A stretch of 64,000 bases of DNA from Lentisphaerota bacterium. GTDB lineage: Bacteria; Verrucomicrobiota; Lentisphaeria; Victivallales; Victivallaceae. Shown piece after piece: positions 52,386-61,462 of this stretch. Both the position numbers and the translations under genes were made by a program. The notes beneath the pieces were generated by a model. The model saw nothing but the letters and a program-made list of their open reading frames with translations. It searched no databases and was not told the origin of the DNA. The DNA lies in assembly GCA_015061625.1 (NCBI GenBank), contig SUWG01000001.1, positions 48,210 to 112,209 of the forward strand, written 5' to 3'. How positions within the stretch are numbered: position 1 is the first letter of the stretch; each line of letters opens with the position of its first letter.

Positions 52386-53113
52386 TATATGAATGGCTCC
52401 TTGTTTACCCGGTGAACGAGTATCTCATCGATCACCGCATTGCCCCGGTTGGTCAGAAAGAAACGGACTATTTCCGCTATTTCCTCCGGCATGATCATTC
52501 CATCTGCCGTCAGGTCGGGCCGGGAAATTTTGACCATATCCGTATAAACTCCGCCGGGGCAGATGGCGTGGACTCTGATATTATCCCGGTAACACTCTCT
52601 GGCGAGACTTTTGGTGAATCCCAAAAGAGCGTGTTTGGATGCAGTATAGACACTTTGCATGGGATATCCGGCATGAGCGACCACTGAAGCGATATTTATT
52701 ATGGTGGCAGATGCCGACTTTTTCAGAAAAGGCAAAGCGCGCTGACAGAGAAAAAACGGTACTTTGGTATTGATCGCCATGATCCGGTCATATTCGGCTT
52801 CGGAAATATCGGCAAAGGCGGTGTTCTGCGCCACACCGGCGTTGTTGATCAATACGTCGATACCGCCGAATCGTGTCACGGCTTTTTCCACGGCTTGAGT
52901 TAAAAAATCCATATCGGTCAGATTGCCGGGAATGGTCAGGAAATCGGTGTATTGCCGGATGATTTTCTCCGTTTGCGCCAGCTTTTCCGGGTTATTCCCG
53001 CCCAGAAGAACGATATTCATTTTTTCCTGCGCCAGCATTTCAGCGACCGCGCGGCCGATACCGCCGCCCGCCCCGGTCAAAACGGCGACTTTACCTTTAA
53101 GATCACAAGCCAT
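52385..53113 (-). CDS. Short-chain dehydrogenase/reductase
   Basis: A 242-residue classical SDR. TGAGGGIGRAV is the Rossmann nucleotide-binding motif, NNAG at about residue 88 the structural motif, and the catalytic Ser-Tyr-Lys appear in NIASV and YTASKHALLGF. CPGGVYTDMV follows as usual. It resembles 3-oxoacyl-ACP reductase-like members, but sugar or polyol dehydrogenases are equally possible; the charged loop LLGGNN gives no firm cofactor call. It is divergent from the sodium-channel gene. Confidence 0.88.
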   Translation of the reverse strand: MACDLKGKVAVLTGAGGGIGRAVAEMLAQEKMNIVLLGGNNPEKLAQTEKIIRQYTDFLTIPGNLTDMDFLTQAVEKAVTRFGGIDVLINNAGVAQNTAFADISEAEYDRIMAINTKVPFFLCQRALPFLKKSASATIINIASVVAHAGYPMQSVYTASKHALLGFTKSLARECYRDNIRVHAICPGGVYTDMVKISRPDLTADGMIMPEEIAEIVRFFLTNRGNAVIDEILVHRVNKEPFI

Positions 53114-53240
53114 AATATTCCCCCTGATTCATGTTCCTTTTTAATATACACCGTAATTGGCATTTTCCAAATTCCCCCCCGTTCATCTTCCGGCGAAGCG
53201 GCAGAAAAGAGCAAAAAACGCAACACTTCCCGGGAAAATA

Positions 53241-53269
53241 TTGGAAAATATCTTATTTTGTGCTATATT
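53241..53269 (+). promoter_or_regulatory. Promoter of channel gene
   Basis: TTGGAA (53241-53246), 17-nt spacer ending GTGC, TATATT (53264-53269); 39 bp before the start codon. Confidence 0.7.
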
Positions 53270-53308
53270 AACCGGATATTTGCATAAAACAATCTATGGG
53301 GGAATCAA

Positions 53309-54256
53309 ATGCAAAACCACAACACCGCCGCTGTCGTCAGCGAATTGGAGATCAATAATCTGGATAAATTGTCACAACTGCCGGATAACAACGTCATCAG
53401 CGAAATGCAAAATCAGAAATTGAATATTTTCGGAAAAATCGTCTATTCCAAAATCGTTCAGGGTTTTGTGACCGTCTGTATTTTGCTCAACTCCATCCAG
53501 TTGGGTCTGGAAACCACAAGTTGGTGGAATAGCATGATGGGTAAAGTCAGCACAACGATAGATCATGTTTTCATCTGGATATTTGCGGCGGAAATCGTGC
53601 TGAAACTGCTTTCCGACAAGCACCGCTTCTTTTTCAAAGGCTGGAATATTTTTGATTTTCTGGTGGTGGCGATCTCCTTTGTGCCGGGCAACGGAGCGTT
53701 TTCGGTGCTGCGGACATTCAGAATTTTCCGGACATTGCGACTGCTGAATAAATTTCAACGCTTGCGGGTCATTACGGAATCACTTTTTGCCTCGATCCCC
53801 AGCATCGGCTGGATCTGTCTGCTGTTATCGCTCTGGTTCTACATTTGCAGTGTGATCGCGACCAATCTTTTCGGCGGAAAATTTCCGGAATGGTTCGGGT
53901 CGATTTTCCGTTCGATGTACTCCCTTTTCCAGATCATGACTCTGGAAAGCTGGTCTATGGGGATCGTCCGCCCGGTGATGCAGGAATTTCCGCTGGCATG
54001 GATGCTTTTTGTGCCATTCATCATCTTTGCGACTTACACGGTGATGAACCTGTTTATCGGAATTCTGGTCTCTGCCATTTCCGAAGTGCAGGAGGCCAAA
54101 AAGGGCGAATGTGATTGCGACAGCGCAGAGGGGGAAGAGGAATCCGTGGAAAAACGCATCCTCGCTGAATTGAAAGAGATGCATTCTGAAATACAGGAAC
54201 TCAAAACGGAAAATGCCGCATTGAAATCATCACTTGATACTTTGAAAAATCAGTGA
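53309..54256 (+). CDS. Bacterial voltage-gated sodium channel (NaChBac/BacNav family)
   Basis: A 315-residue single-domain six-helix ion channel. S1-S4 span about residues 48-155; S4 carries regularly spaced positive charges (R135, R138, R141, R144, K148, R151) in VLRTFRIFRTLRLLNKFQRL. S5-P-S6 spans about 165-262. The selectivity filter TLESWSMG (211-218) matches the TLESW core of NaChBac-like sodium channels. A C-terminal acidic linker and coiled coil (about 275-310) would hold the tetramer together. A longer N-terminal cytoplasmic tail of about 45 residues precedes S1. Role in this organism is unknown; motility or pH responses are known for others. Confidence 0.93.
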   Translation: MQNHNTAAVVSELEINNLDKLSQLPDNNVISEMQNQKLNIFGKIVYSKIVQGFVTVCILLNSIQLGLETTSWWNSMMGKVSTTIDHVFIWIFAAEIVLKLLSDKHRFFFKGWNIFDFLVVAISFVPGNGAFSVLRTFRIFRTLRLLNKFQRLRVITESLFASIPSIGWICLLLSLWFYICSVIATNLFGGKFPEWFGSIFRSMYSLFQIMTLESWSMGIVRPVMQEFPLAWMLFVPFIIFATYTVMNLFIGILVSAISEVQEAKKGECDCDSAEGEEESVEKRILAELKEMHSEIQELKTENAALKSSLDTLKNQ

Positions 54257-54267
54257 TCTGTGCCGTT

Positions 54268-55164
54268 TTATTTTACGCCTTGTGCCACTTTACCGGCATG
54301 AGGCTTCTTATTACCGGCATTTTCGATTTTGCGGTATTCCCGCGGCGACATGGCGTATTTGCGTTTGAATGCAGTGGCAAAATATGCACTGCTCTCAAAG
54401 CCGCTCCGGTAGGAAATTTCAGAAATCGACAGATTGCTCTCACGCAGTAAACGGCTGGCCTCATTGAAGCGCAGTTCCAATTGGTAATTGATCGGCGTAC
54501 TGCCGTAACTGCTTTTGAAACTGCGGATGAATTGACTGACCGACAATGCCGACAGATGACTTAAATATTTCAGGTCAAGTTGTTCAGTAAAGTGTTCATT
54601 GATATAATTCAGGGCTCTTTCCATACGGGATAATCCGGCTTCCTGCGGCATACTCCTGGCGTAGGCCCGGGCCAGCAGACAGAGCAATATGGCAAAACCG
54701 GAACGCAATTCTCCACGGTAAGGCTCGGTATGACCGCCGGAAGAGTGCAACTGTTCCAGATGCTTCATCACCCGGTAAACGTCGGCAAATTCGATGCTGT
54801 TGAGGTGAAAAATCCGGGTGACTTTGCTTCCGGAAAAAAGTTCTCTCATTCCGGAAAGTAAATTGAGGTTGAATCCGGTCATCGCTTCCGGCTTACCGGA
54901 ACACGATACAGTAAAAAGTTCCATACCGGTACATTTGCTCATACCGTGAGTACCGCCGAGCAAAGTGACCCCGACATCGCCTTTTTGAAATATCACACTG
55001 CGGCCGTCGGCGTGATGCAACGCTTTACCGGCAAAGATCAAAGTGATTTCAATACACTCATTATGAGCGTGATTTTCCACATCGCCCCCGACCATCTGGT
55101 GGCTGATATTGAAAAGCACATCATCCACTTTGGTCGGCGGTGAATAAGTCGGAATATCTTTCAC
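54268..55164 (-). CDS. AraC-family transcriptional regulator
   Basis: A 298-residue regulator. The N-terminal cupin-like domain (HNECIEITLIFAGKALHHADG) would sense a sugar or other ligand; the C-terminal 100 residues hold two HTH motifs with the family signature (YLSHLSALSVSQFIRSFKSSYGSTP and then ISEISYRSGFESSAYFATAFKRKYAMSPREYR). It is divergent from the pseudopilin-led saccharide operon, and the gap contains a 15-bp direct repeat with 21-bp spacing, the common AraC arrangement. It probably activates that operon. The gene is convergent with the channel gene, 11 bp apart. Confidence 0.92.
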   Translation of the reverse strand: MKDIPTYSPPTKVDDVLFNISHQMVGGDVENHAHNECIEITLIFAGKALHHADGRSVIFQKGDVGVTLLGGTHGMSKCTGMELFTVSCSGKPEAMTGFNLNLLSGMRELFSGSKVTRIFHLNSIEFADVYRVMKHLEQLHSSGGHTEPYRGELRSGFAILLCLLARAYARSMPQEAGLSRMERALNYINEHFTEQLDLKYLSHLSALSVSQFIRSFKSSYGSTPINYQLELRFNEASRLLRESNLSISEISYRSGFESSAYFATAFKRKYAMSPREYRKIENAGNKKPHAGKVAQGVK

Positions 55165-55248
55165 AACTGTTTACTCTCCTCAAAAAATGAAATCTTCACC
55201 CGGCAGATGGTTTGACCGGAGATAGGCCGCAAAACGCAACACGCCATT

Positions 55249-55320
55249 CAACTTTTTGCGTATAAAATACAACTTTTTGCGTATTTTGTCAAGTTTTATC
55301 CGGTATTTTTACGGTATATT
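55249..55320 (+). promoter_or_regulatory. AraC-type direct-repeat operator and promoter
   Basis: CAACTTTTTGCGTAT at 55249-55263 and 55270-55284, exactly 21 bp apart. A TATATT -10 lies at 55315-55320 with no good -35 at 17 bp, as expected for an activator-dependent promoter. The second half-site ends 7 bp upstream of where the -35 would be. Confidence 0.75.
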
Positions 55321-55378
55321 TATAGCAGATTCAAATCGGTCAACCAATTTTCAACTCCTTAACAGAAAGGAAAAAATC

Positions 55379-56218
55379 ATGAAAAAACAGGCCAAATATT
55401 TCACTCTCATCGAATTACTGGTAAGCACAGTTATCTCATCATTGCATTTTTTGAAACAAAAAACTGCGATTGAAACTAAACAAAGAAGTCCGCTTTTTTT
55501 GAAAGAGAAAGGGGGCGCGGGGGAAAGGGAAAACTTTTTTTCCCGTGAAAAAAAGTTTTCCTTGTCCACCGCACACTCATTTACTTTAATAGAATTGCTG
55601 GTGGTTATCGCCATTATCGCCATTCTGGCGGCAATCCTGCTGCCGGCGCTCAATTCCGCCAGAGAACGCGGCCGCAGTATCAGTTGTGTCAACAATCTCA
55701 AACAGATCAATATGGCGATTTTGAGTTACGCCCAGGATAACGATGATTATTATGCTCCGGCCTATCTCTCTCCGGGAGCCGGTGAATGGTTTTTCATACT
55801 GCTTCCTTACTTCGGCGATGCCCAGAGCGGATTCAAATTTCTCTACGACTGCCCCAGTTTTGCCAAAGAGATCACGTTCAACGCCATCAACGGCCATCCG
55901 TCAGATTATTACAACGGTCCATTCGGCTACAATCAGCACATGGGCGTGCTTTCCACCACGGCGGCCGACTGCGTGCCGCTGGTCAAAGCCGGACGTCTGG
56001 AAAATAACAGCATGATCGTGATGACCGATGCCAAATGGTATTCACTGGTCGGCACCACCAGCAGTGCGGCAGCCATGTGCAACAGTTACGTCGATCCCAT
56101 ACGGCACAACGGCGGCTTTGCCAACTGCATGATGATCGACCATGTGGAAACGATCAGCGAAGCCGAATTGCGTAACGAAGGCAACTTCAAAAAATACTTC
56201 AAACCGACCCTTGACTGA
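55379..56218 (+). CDS. Pseudopilin with duplicated signal and in-frame R3 insertion
   Basis: A 279-residue protein, first gene of the saccharide operon. It begins [20 protein letters not shown], a prepilin signal cut short, then a 47-residue segment containing [19 protein letters not shown], followed by a second complete signal [20 protein letters not shown]. The rest is an ordinary pseudopilin ([18 protein letters not shown]-terminal MMIDHVETI in place of the usual CDGHVG). The inserted segment is coded by an R3-type palindrome in reverse orientation. The first signal lacks its full helix, so a peptidase might cut at either site. ATG 55379 has AGAAAGGA upstream; the longer frame from 55256 overlaps the operator. 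Confidence 0.85.
   Translation: MKKQAKYFTLIELLVSTVISSLHFLKQKTAIETKQRSPLFLKEKGGAGERENFFSREKKFSLSTAHSFTLIELLVVIAIIAILAAILLPALNSARERGRSISCVNNLKQINMAILSYAQDNDDYYAPAYLSPGAGEWFFILLPYFGDAQSGFKFLYDCPSFAKEITFNAINGHPSDYYNGPFGYNQHMGVLSTTAADCVPLVKAGRLENNSMIVMTDAKWYSLVGTTSSAAAMCNSYVDPIRHNGGFANCMMIDHVETISEAELRNEGNFKKYFKPTLD
55487..55572 (-). repeat. R3 hairpin inside a coding sequence
   Basis: Stem GGAAAACTTTTTTTC (55528-55542)/GAAAAAAAGTTTTCC (55547-55561), 4-nt loop. Read on the minus strand it matches intergenic R3 copies: CTTTTTTTCACGGGAAAA, then CCCCCTTTCTC and AAAAAAAGCGG. It keeps the pseudopilin frame open. Confidence 0.8.
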
Positions 56219-56232
56219 CAGGAAATATCATT

Positions 56233-56751
56233 ATGAAAAAATTTTCTCTGATTTTTGCCGTACTCTTTTCACTGATTTTGAGTGCTGAAGATGCCAATCT
56301 TTTGAGAAATGCCGCCCTGACTGCCGCTCCGAATAGAAATCCGGCCCAATGGCAATGCGTTTTTCCGGCGGGCAGTTTCCGGATCGTCACGCTGGATGAC
56401 GGCAGCAAGTTTGTGCAATTCGGCAAGGGGCTTGAAACCCAGCAGTGTATGCTCATCCAGCGGAATCTGCCGCTGGAAGCAGGGAAAAAATATATCTTTT
56501 CCTGTGAAGTGCAGTCCGCCGGAGCAAACAGCAGCGTCATGATCTACGCCGAGTGGCGTATACCGCAAGCCGACGGCAAATTCCGCCATGCCAGCGTCAA
56601 TGCCCGGCCTTTTTCTCCGGCAGAGGAGTGGCAAACTGTCGCTTTTGAGATCCCGGCCCGCCCCGGCAACAGCGAAAAGCCTTATCTGGTCATTTCCGTA
56701 CCATCCGGAAAAATCAACTTGCGTAATCTGATTCTCACGGAGGTCGAATAA
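56233..56751 (+). CDS. Secreted carbohydrate-binding-like protein (CBM4/9 type)
   Basis: A 172-residue protein. MKKFSLIFAVLFSLILSAED is a signal peptide. The mature part looks like one beta-sandwich carbohydrate-binding module of the CenC/CBM4_9 kind: NLLRNAAL near its start, LPLEAGKKYIFSCEVQSAG in the middle, and a C-terminal LRNLILTEVE strand. It probably binds a glycan in the periplasm or outside. It follows the pseudopilin gene by 14 nt and its stop overlaps the next start by one base (TAATG), so it is coupled to the adjacent hydrolase. Confidence 0.7.
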   Translation: MKKFSLIFAVLFSLILSAEDANLLRNAALTAAPNRNPAQWQCVFPAGSFRIVTLDDGSKFVQFGKGLETQQCMLIQRNLPLEAGKKYIFSCEVQSAGANSSVMIYAEWRIPQADGKFRHASVNARPFSPAEEWQTVAFEIPARPGNSEKPYLVISVPSGKINLRNLILTEVE

Positions 56752-58004
56752 TGTTCCGTAAAACATTGCTCTTTATTGCCCTTTGCCTTGCTTCGATCGT
56801 GACATCGGCCGATGATTTGATGCGTGATTTGCCTTTTTTCCCGATCGTCGGTCATAACTTTCTCTGGAGGGCAGATGCGAGGATAATTCAGGATCAGGCG
56901 GCCATGGGTCTGACCTTGATCACCGTCAATTCCGCAGAGGAACTCGACTGGTGTCAGCAAGCCGGGATCAAAGGCATCGTATGGGAACCCCGGATCGAAT
57001 ATCTGCTCAATACTCCGGATGATCCGCAACTTACAGCCCGGTTCACCGATCTTGCCCGCAATTTCAAAGATCACCCGGCTTTCGCCGGATTGGCTCTCAC
57101 CGATGAACCGGGCAAAAGTATCATGCCCGGTTATACGGCGGCCTACCGGGCGATAAAGGCGGTATTGCCGGATCTGCCGGTGTATACCAATCTTTTTCCC
57201 AGTTGGAGCCAACCGTATCAACACGGCTTTGCCAATTATGAGCAGTACATCAGTGAATTTTGCAAACTTTACGCCTCATTGCCCCATCCGGTATTGACCT
57301 TTGACAATTACCGTAATCTGGATCACCGGCTTTCCGCAGTTGAACGCAAAGCCTCTTTTCTGGAAAATCTGGATACGGTAAGCAAAATCACCGCTCAATA
57401 CAATATGCCATTCTGGGCCACGGTGCTTTCAGCGGCCCATGATCACTATCCCGATCCGTCGGCGGCCGATCTGGAATTTGAAGTATTTTCCTCGTTGGCC
57501 TACGGTGCCAGAGGAATTTGTTACTTTACCACGGTTTCCCATCAGAATATGATCTTTCAGGGTGGTCCATTCAATATGCTCGGTGACAAAACTCCGCTTT
57601 ATACGATCATGCGGGAACTCAATTACCGGATAAGAAAACTTGCTCCGGTACTGCTGACTTTGAAATCCACCGGCGTATATTATTCGCTGGCGGCGTCAGA
57701 CCGGATAACTTTCCGCAAATACCCGATGCATAAAATGCTGCCGGGCAGATTGATCAGATCGGTAACTTCCGACCGGCAGAATCAATCGTTTCTGGTCGGG
57801 GAATTCACCGATGACAATGGTGACAACTGGGTGATGATCGTCAATCTGGATTTGCAGAAAACCGCCAATTTCCGTTGTGAATTCAATGGCAACTTGCAAC
57901 TTCAGCACTTCAACAGTTATACCGGCACACTCTATCCGCCGCAAGTATCCGACAGTTGGCTGCGGCCCGGTCAGGGCAAACTTTACAAGGTCATTGCCCG
58001 CTGA
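56751..58004 (+). CDS. Secreted TIM-barrel glycoside hydrolase-like protein
   Basis: A 417-residue protein with signal peptide MFRKTLLFIALCLASIVTSA. The pattern is that of a (beta/alpha)8 glycosidase: GIKGIVWEPRIEYLL, HPAFAGLALTDEPGKS (candidate acid/base), PHPVLTFDNYR and YGARGICYFTTVSHQN. The last 100 residues form a beta-rich domain (NWVMIVNLDLQKTANF). It resembles GH42-like and related groups, but I cannot name the family. It is coupled to the CBM-like gene upstream and to the sialidase-like lipoprotein gene 17 nt downstream. Confidence 0.6.
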   Translation: MFRKTLLFIALCLASIVTSADDLMRDLPFFPIVGHNFLWRADARIIQDQAAMGLTLITVNSAEELDWCQQAGIKGIVWEPRIEYLLNTPDDPQLTARFTDLARNFKDHPAFAGLALTDEPGKSIMPGYTAAYRAIKAVLPDLPVYTNLFPSWSQPYQHGFANYEQYISEFCKLYASLPHPVLTFDNYRNLDHRLSAVERKASFLENLDTVSKITAQYNMPFWATVLSAAHDHYPDPSAADLEFEVFSSLAYGARGICYFTTVSHQNMIFQGGPFNMLGDKTPLYTIMRELNYRIRKLAPVLLTLKSTGVYYSLAASDRITFRKYPMHKMLPGRLIRSVTSDRQNQSFLVGEFTDDNGDNWVMIVNLDLQKTANFRCEFNGNLQLQHFNSYTGTLYPPQVSDSWLRPGQGKLYKVIAR

Positions 58005-58021
58005 TCATGAAGGAGGATGTA

Positions 58022-59230
58022 ATGAAACCGACTGCTTTACCGATATTATTATCCGGGATGTGTCTGCTTGCCGGATGTACAGCAACAACTCCGCTTATCA
58101 GTGATGTGCAGAGTATCACGATCTGCCAATCAGATATCAAACCCGGACATCTGGCCTGGCCCAAGGCTTTTCTGGATAATGAGGGTAATCTGTGCGTGAT
58201 TTTTCAACAGATCACCGGGGATCTGACTTGTGAATCATCCCATGACTTCCATCAGCATCCGGAAAATTATCAAATCAAACTGATCTGTATGCAGGCTGCT
58301 CCCGGATCATCTGAATTTCATAAACTCTGGGAAAAAATCTGCGTTTCCGCTTCCAGTTTTTTTATTCCGGCTCCCACTCCGGCTCCCGACGGCAAAATGC
58401 TGGCGGTCAGTCTACCGGCAATTCTGCCGCAATCAGCCGGTCTGCCCCCCGGCAGTGCCATAATTCTCGAATCGGATGACTGCGGCAGAAATTTCACTTT
58501 GCGCAGTGTCATCACTCTGCCCGGTACAGAAATCTGGCCCAATGACATCAAATATATCGGTTCAAGATTGTATATGGCTTCTTATGACGGCAAAGGAGTG
58601 TGCCATATATTCTACTCGGATGACGACGGTTATACTTGGAGTGAACCATTGGAAATCGTCAAAAGCCATGACAATATGAGTTTCCATGAACCGTCATTCT
58701 GTGAATTATCCGATGGTGATCTGCTGGTCGTCATGCGTACTCACCGCATGGATATCCCCCGGCATAACGGCATAAATTATCACTTCGCCAGAATCAGCAA
58801 AGATGACCGGGGCAAATTGTATATGATTTGTGAAGAAACCCCGCTTACAGCCAATTACATCTTTGATGCTGACGGTAAAATATCTCCGTCACCGGTCAGA
58901 GACAGCGGATTCGGCTTCCGGGGCAGACCTTATATCCAAAAGATCAGCAACGGCACGATCATCATGGTCGCTCCGGGCAGTTTCATTGCAATAAGCAAAG
59001 ATGACGGCAACTCGTGGCACTCCGGCCTCTGGAATATGGGTATCAGTAAAGTTACCATCACTGACCGCTCCGGCACCAAACCGTACAACTGGAATGCCGA
59101 AACCATGATCCTCGAATTGCCGGATGGCAGGATATTCTACTCCTGGTTTCTCGGTTCGGACTTCCCCTTTCCGCCCCCCTGTGATATGTATATCGGCGGA
59201 ACTTTTTTCCGGCTCAATGAAAGTAAATAA
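58022..59230 (+). CDS. Sialidase-like (BNR/Asp-box) lipoprotein
   Basis: A 402-residue protein. The N-terminus MKPTALPILLSGMCLLAGC has a lipobox (LLAGC), so it is a lipoprotein. Asp-box motifs (S-x-D-x-G-x-x-W) appear as YSDDDGYTW (about 200) and SKDDGNSW (about 327), marking a six-bladed beta-propeller of the sialidase/BNR class. Arg residues suitable for a sialic-acid triad are not obvious by eye, so the substrate may be another glycan. AAGGAGGA precedes the ATG. It would act at the cell surface or periplasm, alongside the upstream hydrolase. Confidence 0.7.
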   Translation: MKPTALPILLSGMCLLAGCTATTPLISDVQSITICQSDIKPGHLAWPKAFLDNEGNLCVIFQQITGDLTCESSHDFHQHPENYQIKLICMQAAPGSSEFHKLWEKICVSASSFFIPAPTPAPDGKMLAVSLPAILPQSAGLPPGSAIILESDDCGRNFTLRSVITLPGTEIWPNDIKYIGSRLYMASYDGKGVCHIFYSDDDGYTWSEPLEIVKSHDNMSFHEPSFCELSDGDLLVVMRTHRMDIPRHNGINYHFARISKDDRGKLYMICEETPLTANYIFDADGKISPSPVRDSGFGFRGRPYIQKISNGTIIMVAPGSFIAISKDDGNSWHSGLWNMGISKVTITDRSGTKPYNWNAETMILELPDGRIFYSWFLGSDFPFPPPCDMYIGGTFFRLNESK

Positions 59231-59233
59231 GCG

Positions 59234-61462
59234 ATGTTTTTCAATGGTAAGGCTTCATGGATCGCTCCGGCGGACGGAGTGACCCGGAATAACGGTGTGG
59301 CTTCCTGCATGATCTTCCGCCGGAAATTCAACGGCAGAGGCAAATTACATATCGCCGTCTGTGCCGATTCGGAATACCGGCTTTACTGCAACGGTATTTT
59401 AACAACTCAAGGTCCGGCTTACGGTGACAGTCAGGTGACATTTTACGATGAATCGGATATTTCGCCGCTGCTCAATGATGAGGAAAACATTCTGACGGCG
59501 GAAGTTATCTGCTTTGCCGGGGCATTTCCCGATTTTTACCGGGGCGGAGCACCGATGGGCCGGATGACGTTGCGGGAAGCATTCATCCTTGACGGCACAC
59601 TTTACCGGGTGGATGGTTCAGAGGAATTCATCGGCACCGGTGAAACGTGGGAGGCGGCCGCTCACCCGTATTTGCAAATGAGCCGATGTCCGCAGATCCC
59701 CTGTGCCGGGCCGGGCGAAAAATATTGCCTGAACAACCGGAAAAAACCGCTTTTTTATCCGGTTCAGAAAATCGAAGCCGGTTTCACTGAACGGACGGTG
59801 AAAAACTCCATATTGAGTTACCGCCTTGCACCGCGGATGATTCCCTTTATGCAATATGAAACGGCAGGATTTGCCGCCGTTTTTGACCTGCAAGGCATTT
59901 CAAAAAAAGAATTCTCTCAACCGTATATCACCTTGAAACCGGATCATACTGCCGATTTTGTGCTGGATGCCGCCGGCGAAGTCACTGCCCGGATAAATCT
60001 TGAATTCATCCGGGGCAGTGCCGAAGTGAAAATTTTTTATGCTGAAAGCCTTTTCGATGGTAAATCAATACACTTCTCACCGGAAAATAAACACGATCCG
60101 ATCACCGGGCCGATGATCGACGAGGTATCAAGTACGGGGGGGAAATGGTGCTGGAGATCATTCTTTTACCGGGCATTCCGCTTTGTCAGAGTGAAAATAA
60201 AAAGCGGTTCAAATGGGTGTACTCTGCGTATAAAAGGATTTGAAAAAGAGTTCTACCCCTATGAGATGAGAGGAGCGTTTCAAAGCGGAAATCCTCTTTA
60301 CAATAAATTCTGGGAAATCGGCATACGCACTTTGCAGATGTGTTCCCACCAGATTTTTGAGGATTGCCCGTGTTACGAAAGAATGCAGTACCCGGCAGAT
60401 GCCCGGATCGCGGCCAAAGTTGCCCTGACCGTCAGCGGAGATGACCGGCTGGCCCGACAGGCGATACTACACTTCCGCCACTCCATACAGGATACCGGAT
60501 TGACCGCCGGCAGTTACCCCAGCCGCAGTCCGGTATATCTGCCACCGTGGTCACTGCATTATGCGGCAATGGTATATGAACTTTATCAATACACCGGAGA
60601 TCAGACTCTGCTTGATGAAAACTTCATCGCCATCGGCCGGGTGTTGGAATTCTTTTTGCAACACCGTTGCTCAACCGGAGGCATCGGTAAACTGCCTTTT
60701 TGGGAAATGGCCGACTTCTCGCCCCAGTGGCTGTGGTTCGGCGAACCGCCGGAAGTTGCTCATCAGGCCTCGGCCTACATCACTTTTCTGGTCACTGAAT
60801 GTCTGGAGTTTTACAGCGAAATGGCCCGGATGTTCCACCGTGATCATGAAGCGGCAAAATATGCCGCTATTGCCGGGGATTTGAAAAAAGAAGCAAACAT
60901 CTTTTACGATGAACAAAAACAGTTGTATGCCGACACCCCCGGCGGTGAAAAATTCAGTATTCTGGCCAATTCACAGGCCATTCTGGCCGGTATTTCCGCG
61001 GATAAAACGCTGGTATCAAGGTGTATGCAGACTCCCGGAGCGGCGACACCGTCACTTTTCGGCTGTAATTTTGTCTTTGAAGCACTCATGAAGTCAGGTG
61101 AAGCTGAAACTGCCGCTTTTCTGCTTGAGCGTTGGCAAAAATTGCTGATCCCCGGCCGCACCGTCTGGCCGGAAGGCACCCCCATTCCCCGCAGTGAGTG
61201 CCACGTCTGGAGTTCCCTGCCGACTTTGGCTCTGGTCAGACTTTATACCGGCTTGACTATTGTGAAACCCGGCGGTTCGGAGATCGCTTTGAAGCCTTTT
61301 GCTCCATCGGATGAACCATGTTCCGGCATCGTGCCGCTGGCCACCGGTTTGCTCAAATATCACTTCGACGGCCAAAAATTCTGCTTTGAATTACCGGCGG
61401 ATACCACCGCCATCATGCCTGATGGCCGCAAGTCACGTCCCGGAAAAAAGTTGTTTTTTTGA
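59234..61462 (+). CDS. GH78-like alpha-L-rhamnosidase
   Basis: A 742-residue protein of the GH78 type. N-terminal beta-sandwich domains (ASWIAPADGV, FRRKFNGRGKLHIAVCADSEY) precede an (alpha/alpha)6 barrel from about residue 350 with EIGIRTLQMCSHQIFEDCPCYERMQYPADARI, where the DCPxxER/Y segment is the GH78 acid motif, and a C-terminal beta domain (LYTGLTIVKPGGSEIALKPF). GH78 enzymes remove terminal L-rhamnose. No signal peptide, so likely cytoplasmic, acting on imported oligosaccharides. It starts 3 nt after the sialidase-like gene and is the last gene of the operon. Confidence 0.82.
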   Translation: MFFNGKASWIAPADGVTRNNGVASCMIFRRKFNGRGKLHIAVCADSEYRLYCNGILTTQGPAYGDSQVTFYDESDISPLLNDEENILTAEVICFAGAFPDFYRGGAPMGRMTLREAFILDGTLYRVDGSEEFIGTGETWEAAAHPYLQMSRCPQIPCAGPGEKYCLNNRKKPLFYPVQKIEAGFTERTVKNSILSYRLAPRMIPFMQYETAGFAAVFDLQGISKKEFSQPYITLKPDHTADFVLDAAGEVTARINLEFIRGSAEVKIFYAESLFDGKSIHFSPENKHDPITGPMIDEVSSTGGKWCWRSFFYRAFRFVRVKIKSGSNGCTLRIKGFEKEFYPYEMRGAFQSGNPLYNKFWEIGIRTLQMCSHQIFEDCPCYERMQYPADARIAAKVALTVSGDDRLARQAILHFRHSIQDTGLTAGSYPSRSPVYLPPWSLHYAAMVYELYQYTGDQTLLDENFIAIGRVLEFFLQHRCSTGGIGKLPFWEMADFSPQWLWFGEPPEVAHQASAYITFLVTECLEFYSEMARMFHRDHEAAKYAAIAGDLKKEANIFYDEQKQLYADTPGGEKFSILANSQAILAGISADKTLVSRCMQTPGAATPSLFGCNFVFEALMKSGEAETAAFLLERWQKLLIPGRTVWPEGTPIPRSECHVWSSLPTLALVRLYTGLTIVKPGGSEIALKPFAPSDEPCSGIVPLATGLLKYHFDGQKFCFELPADTTAIMPDGRKSRPGKKLFF

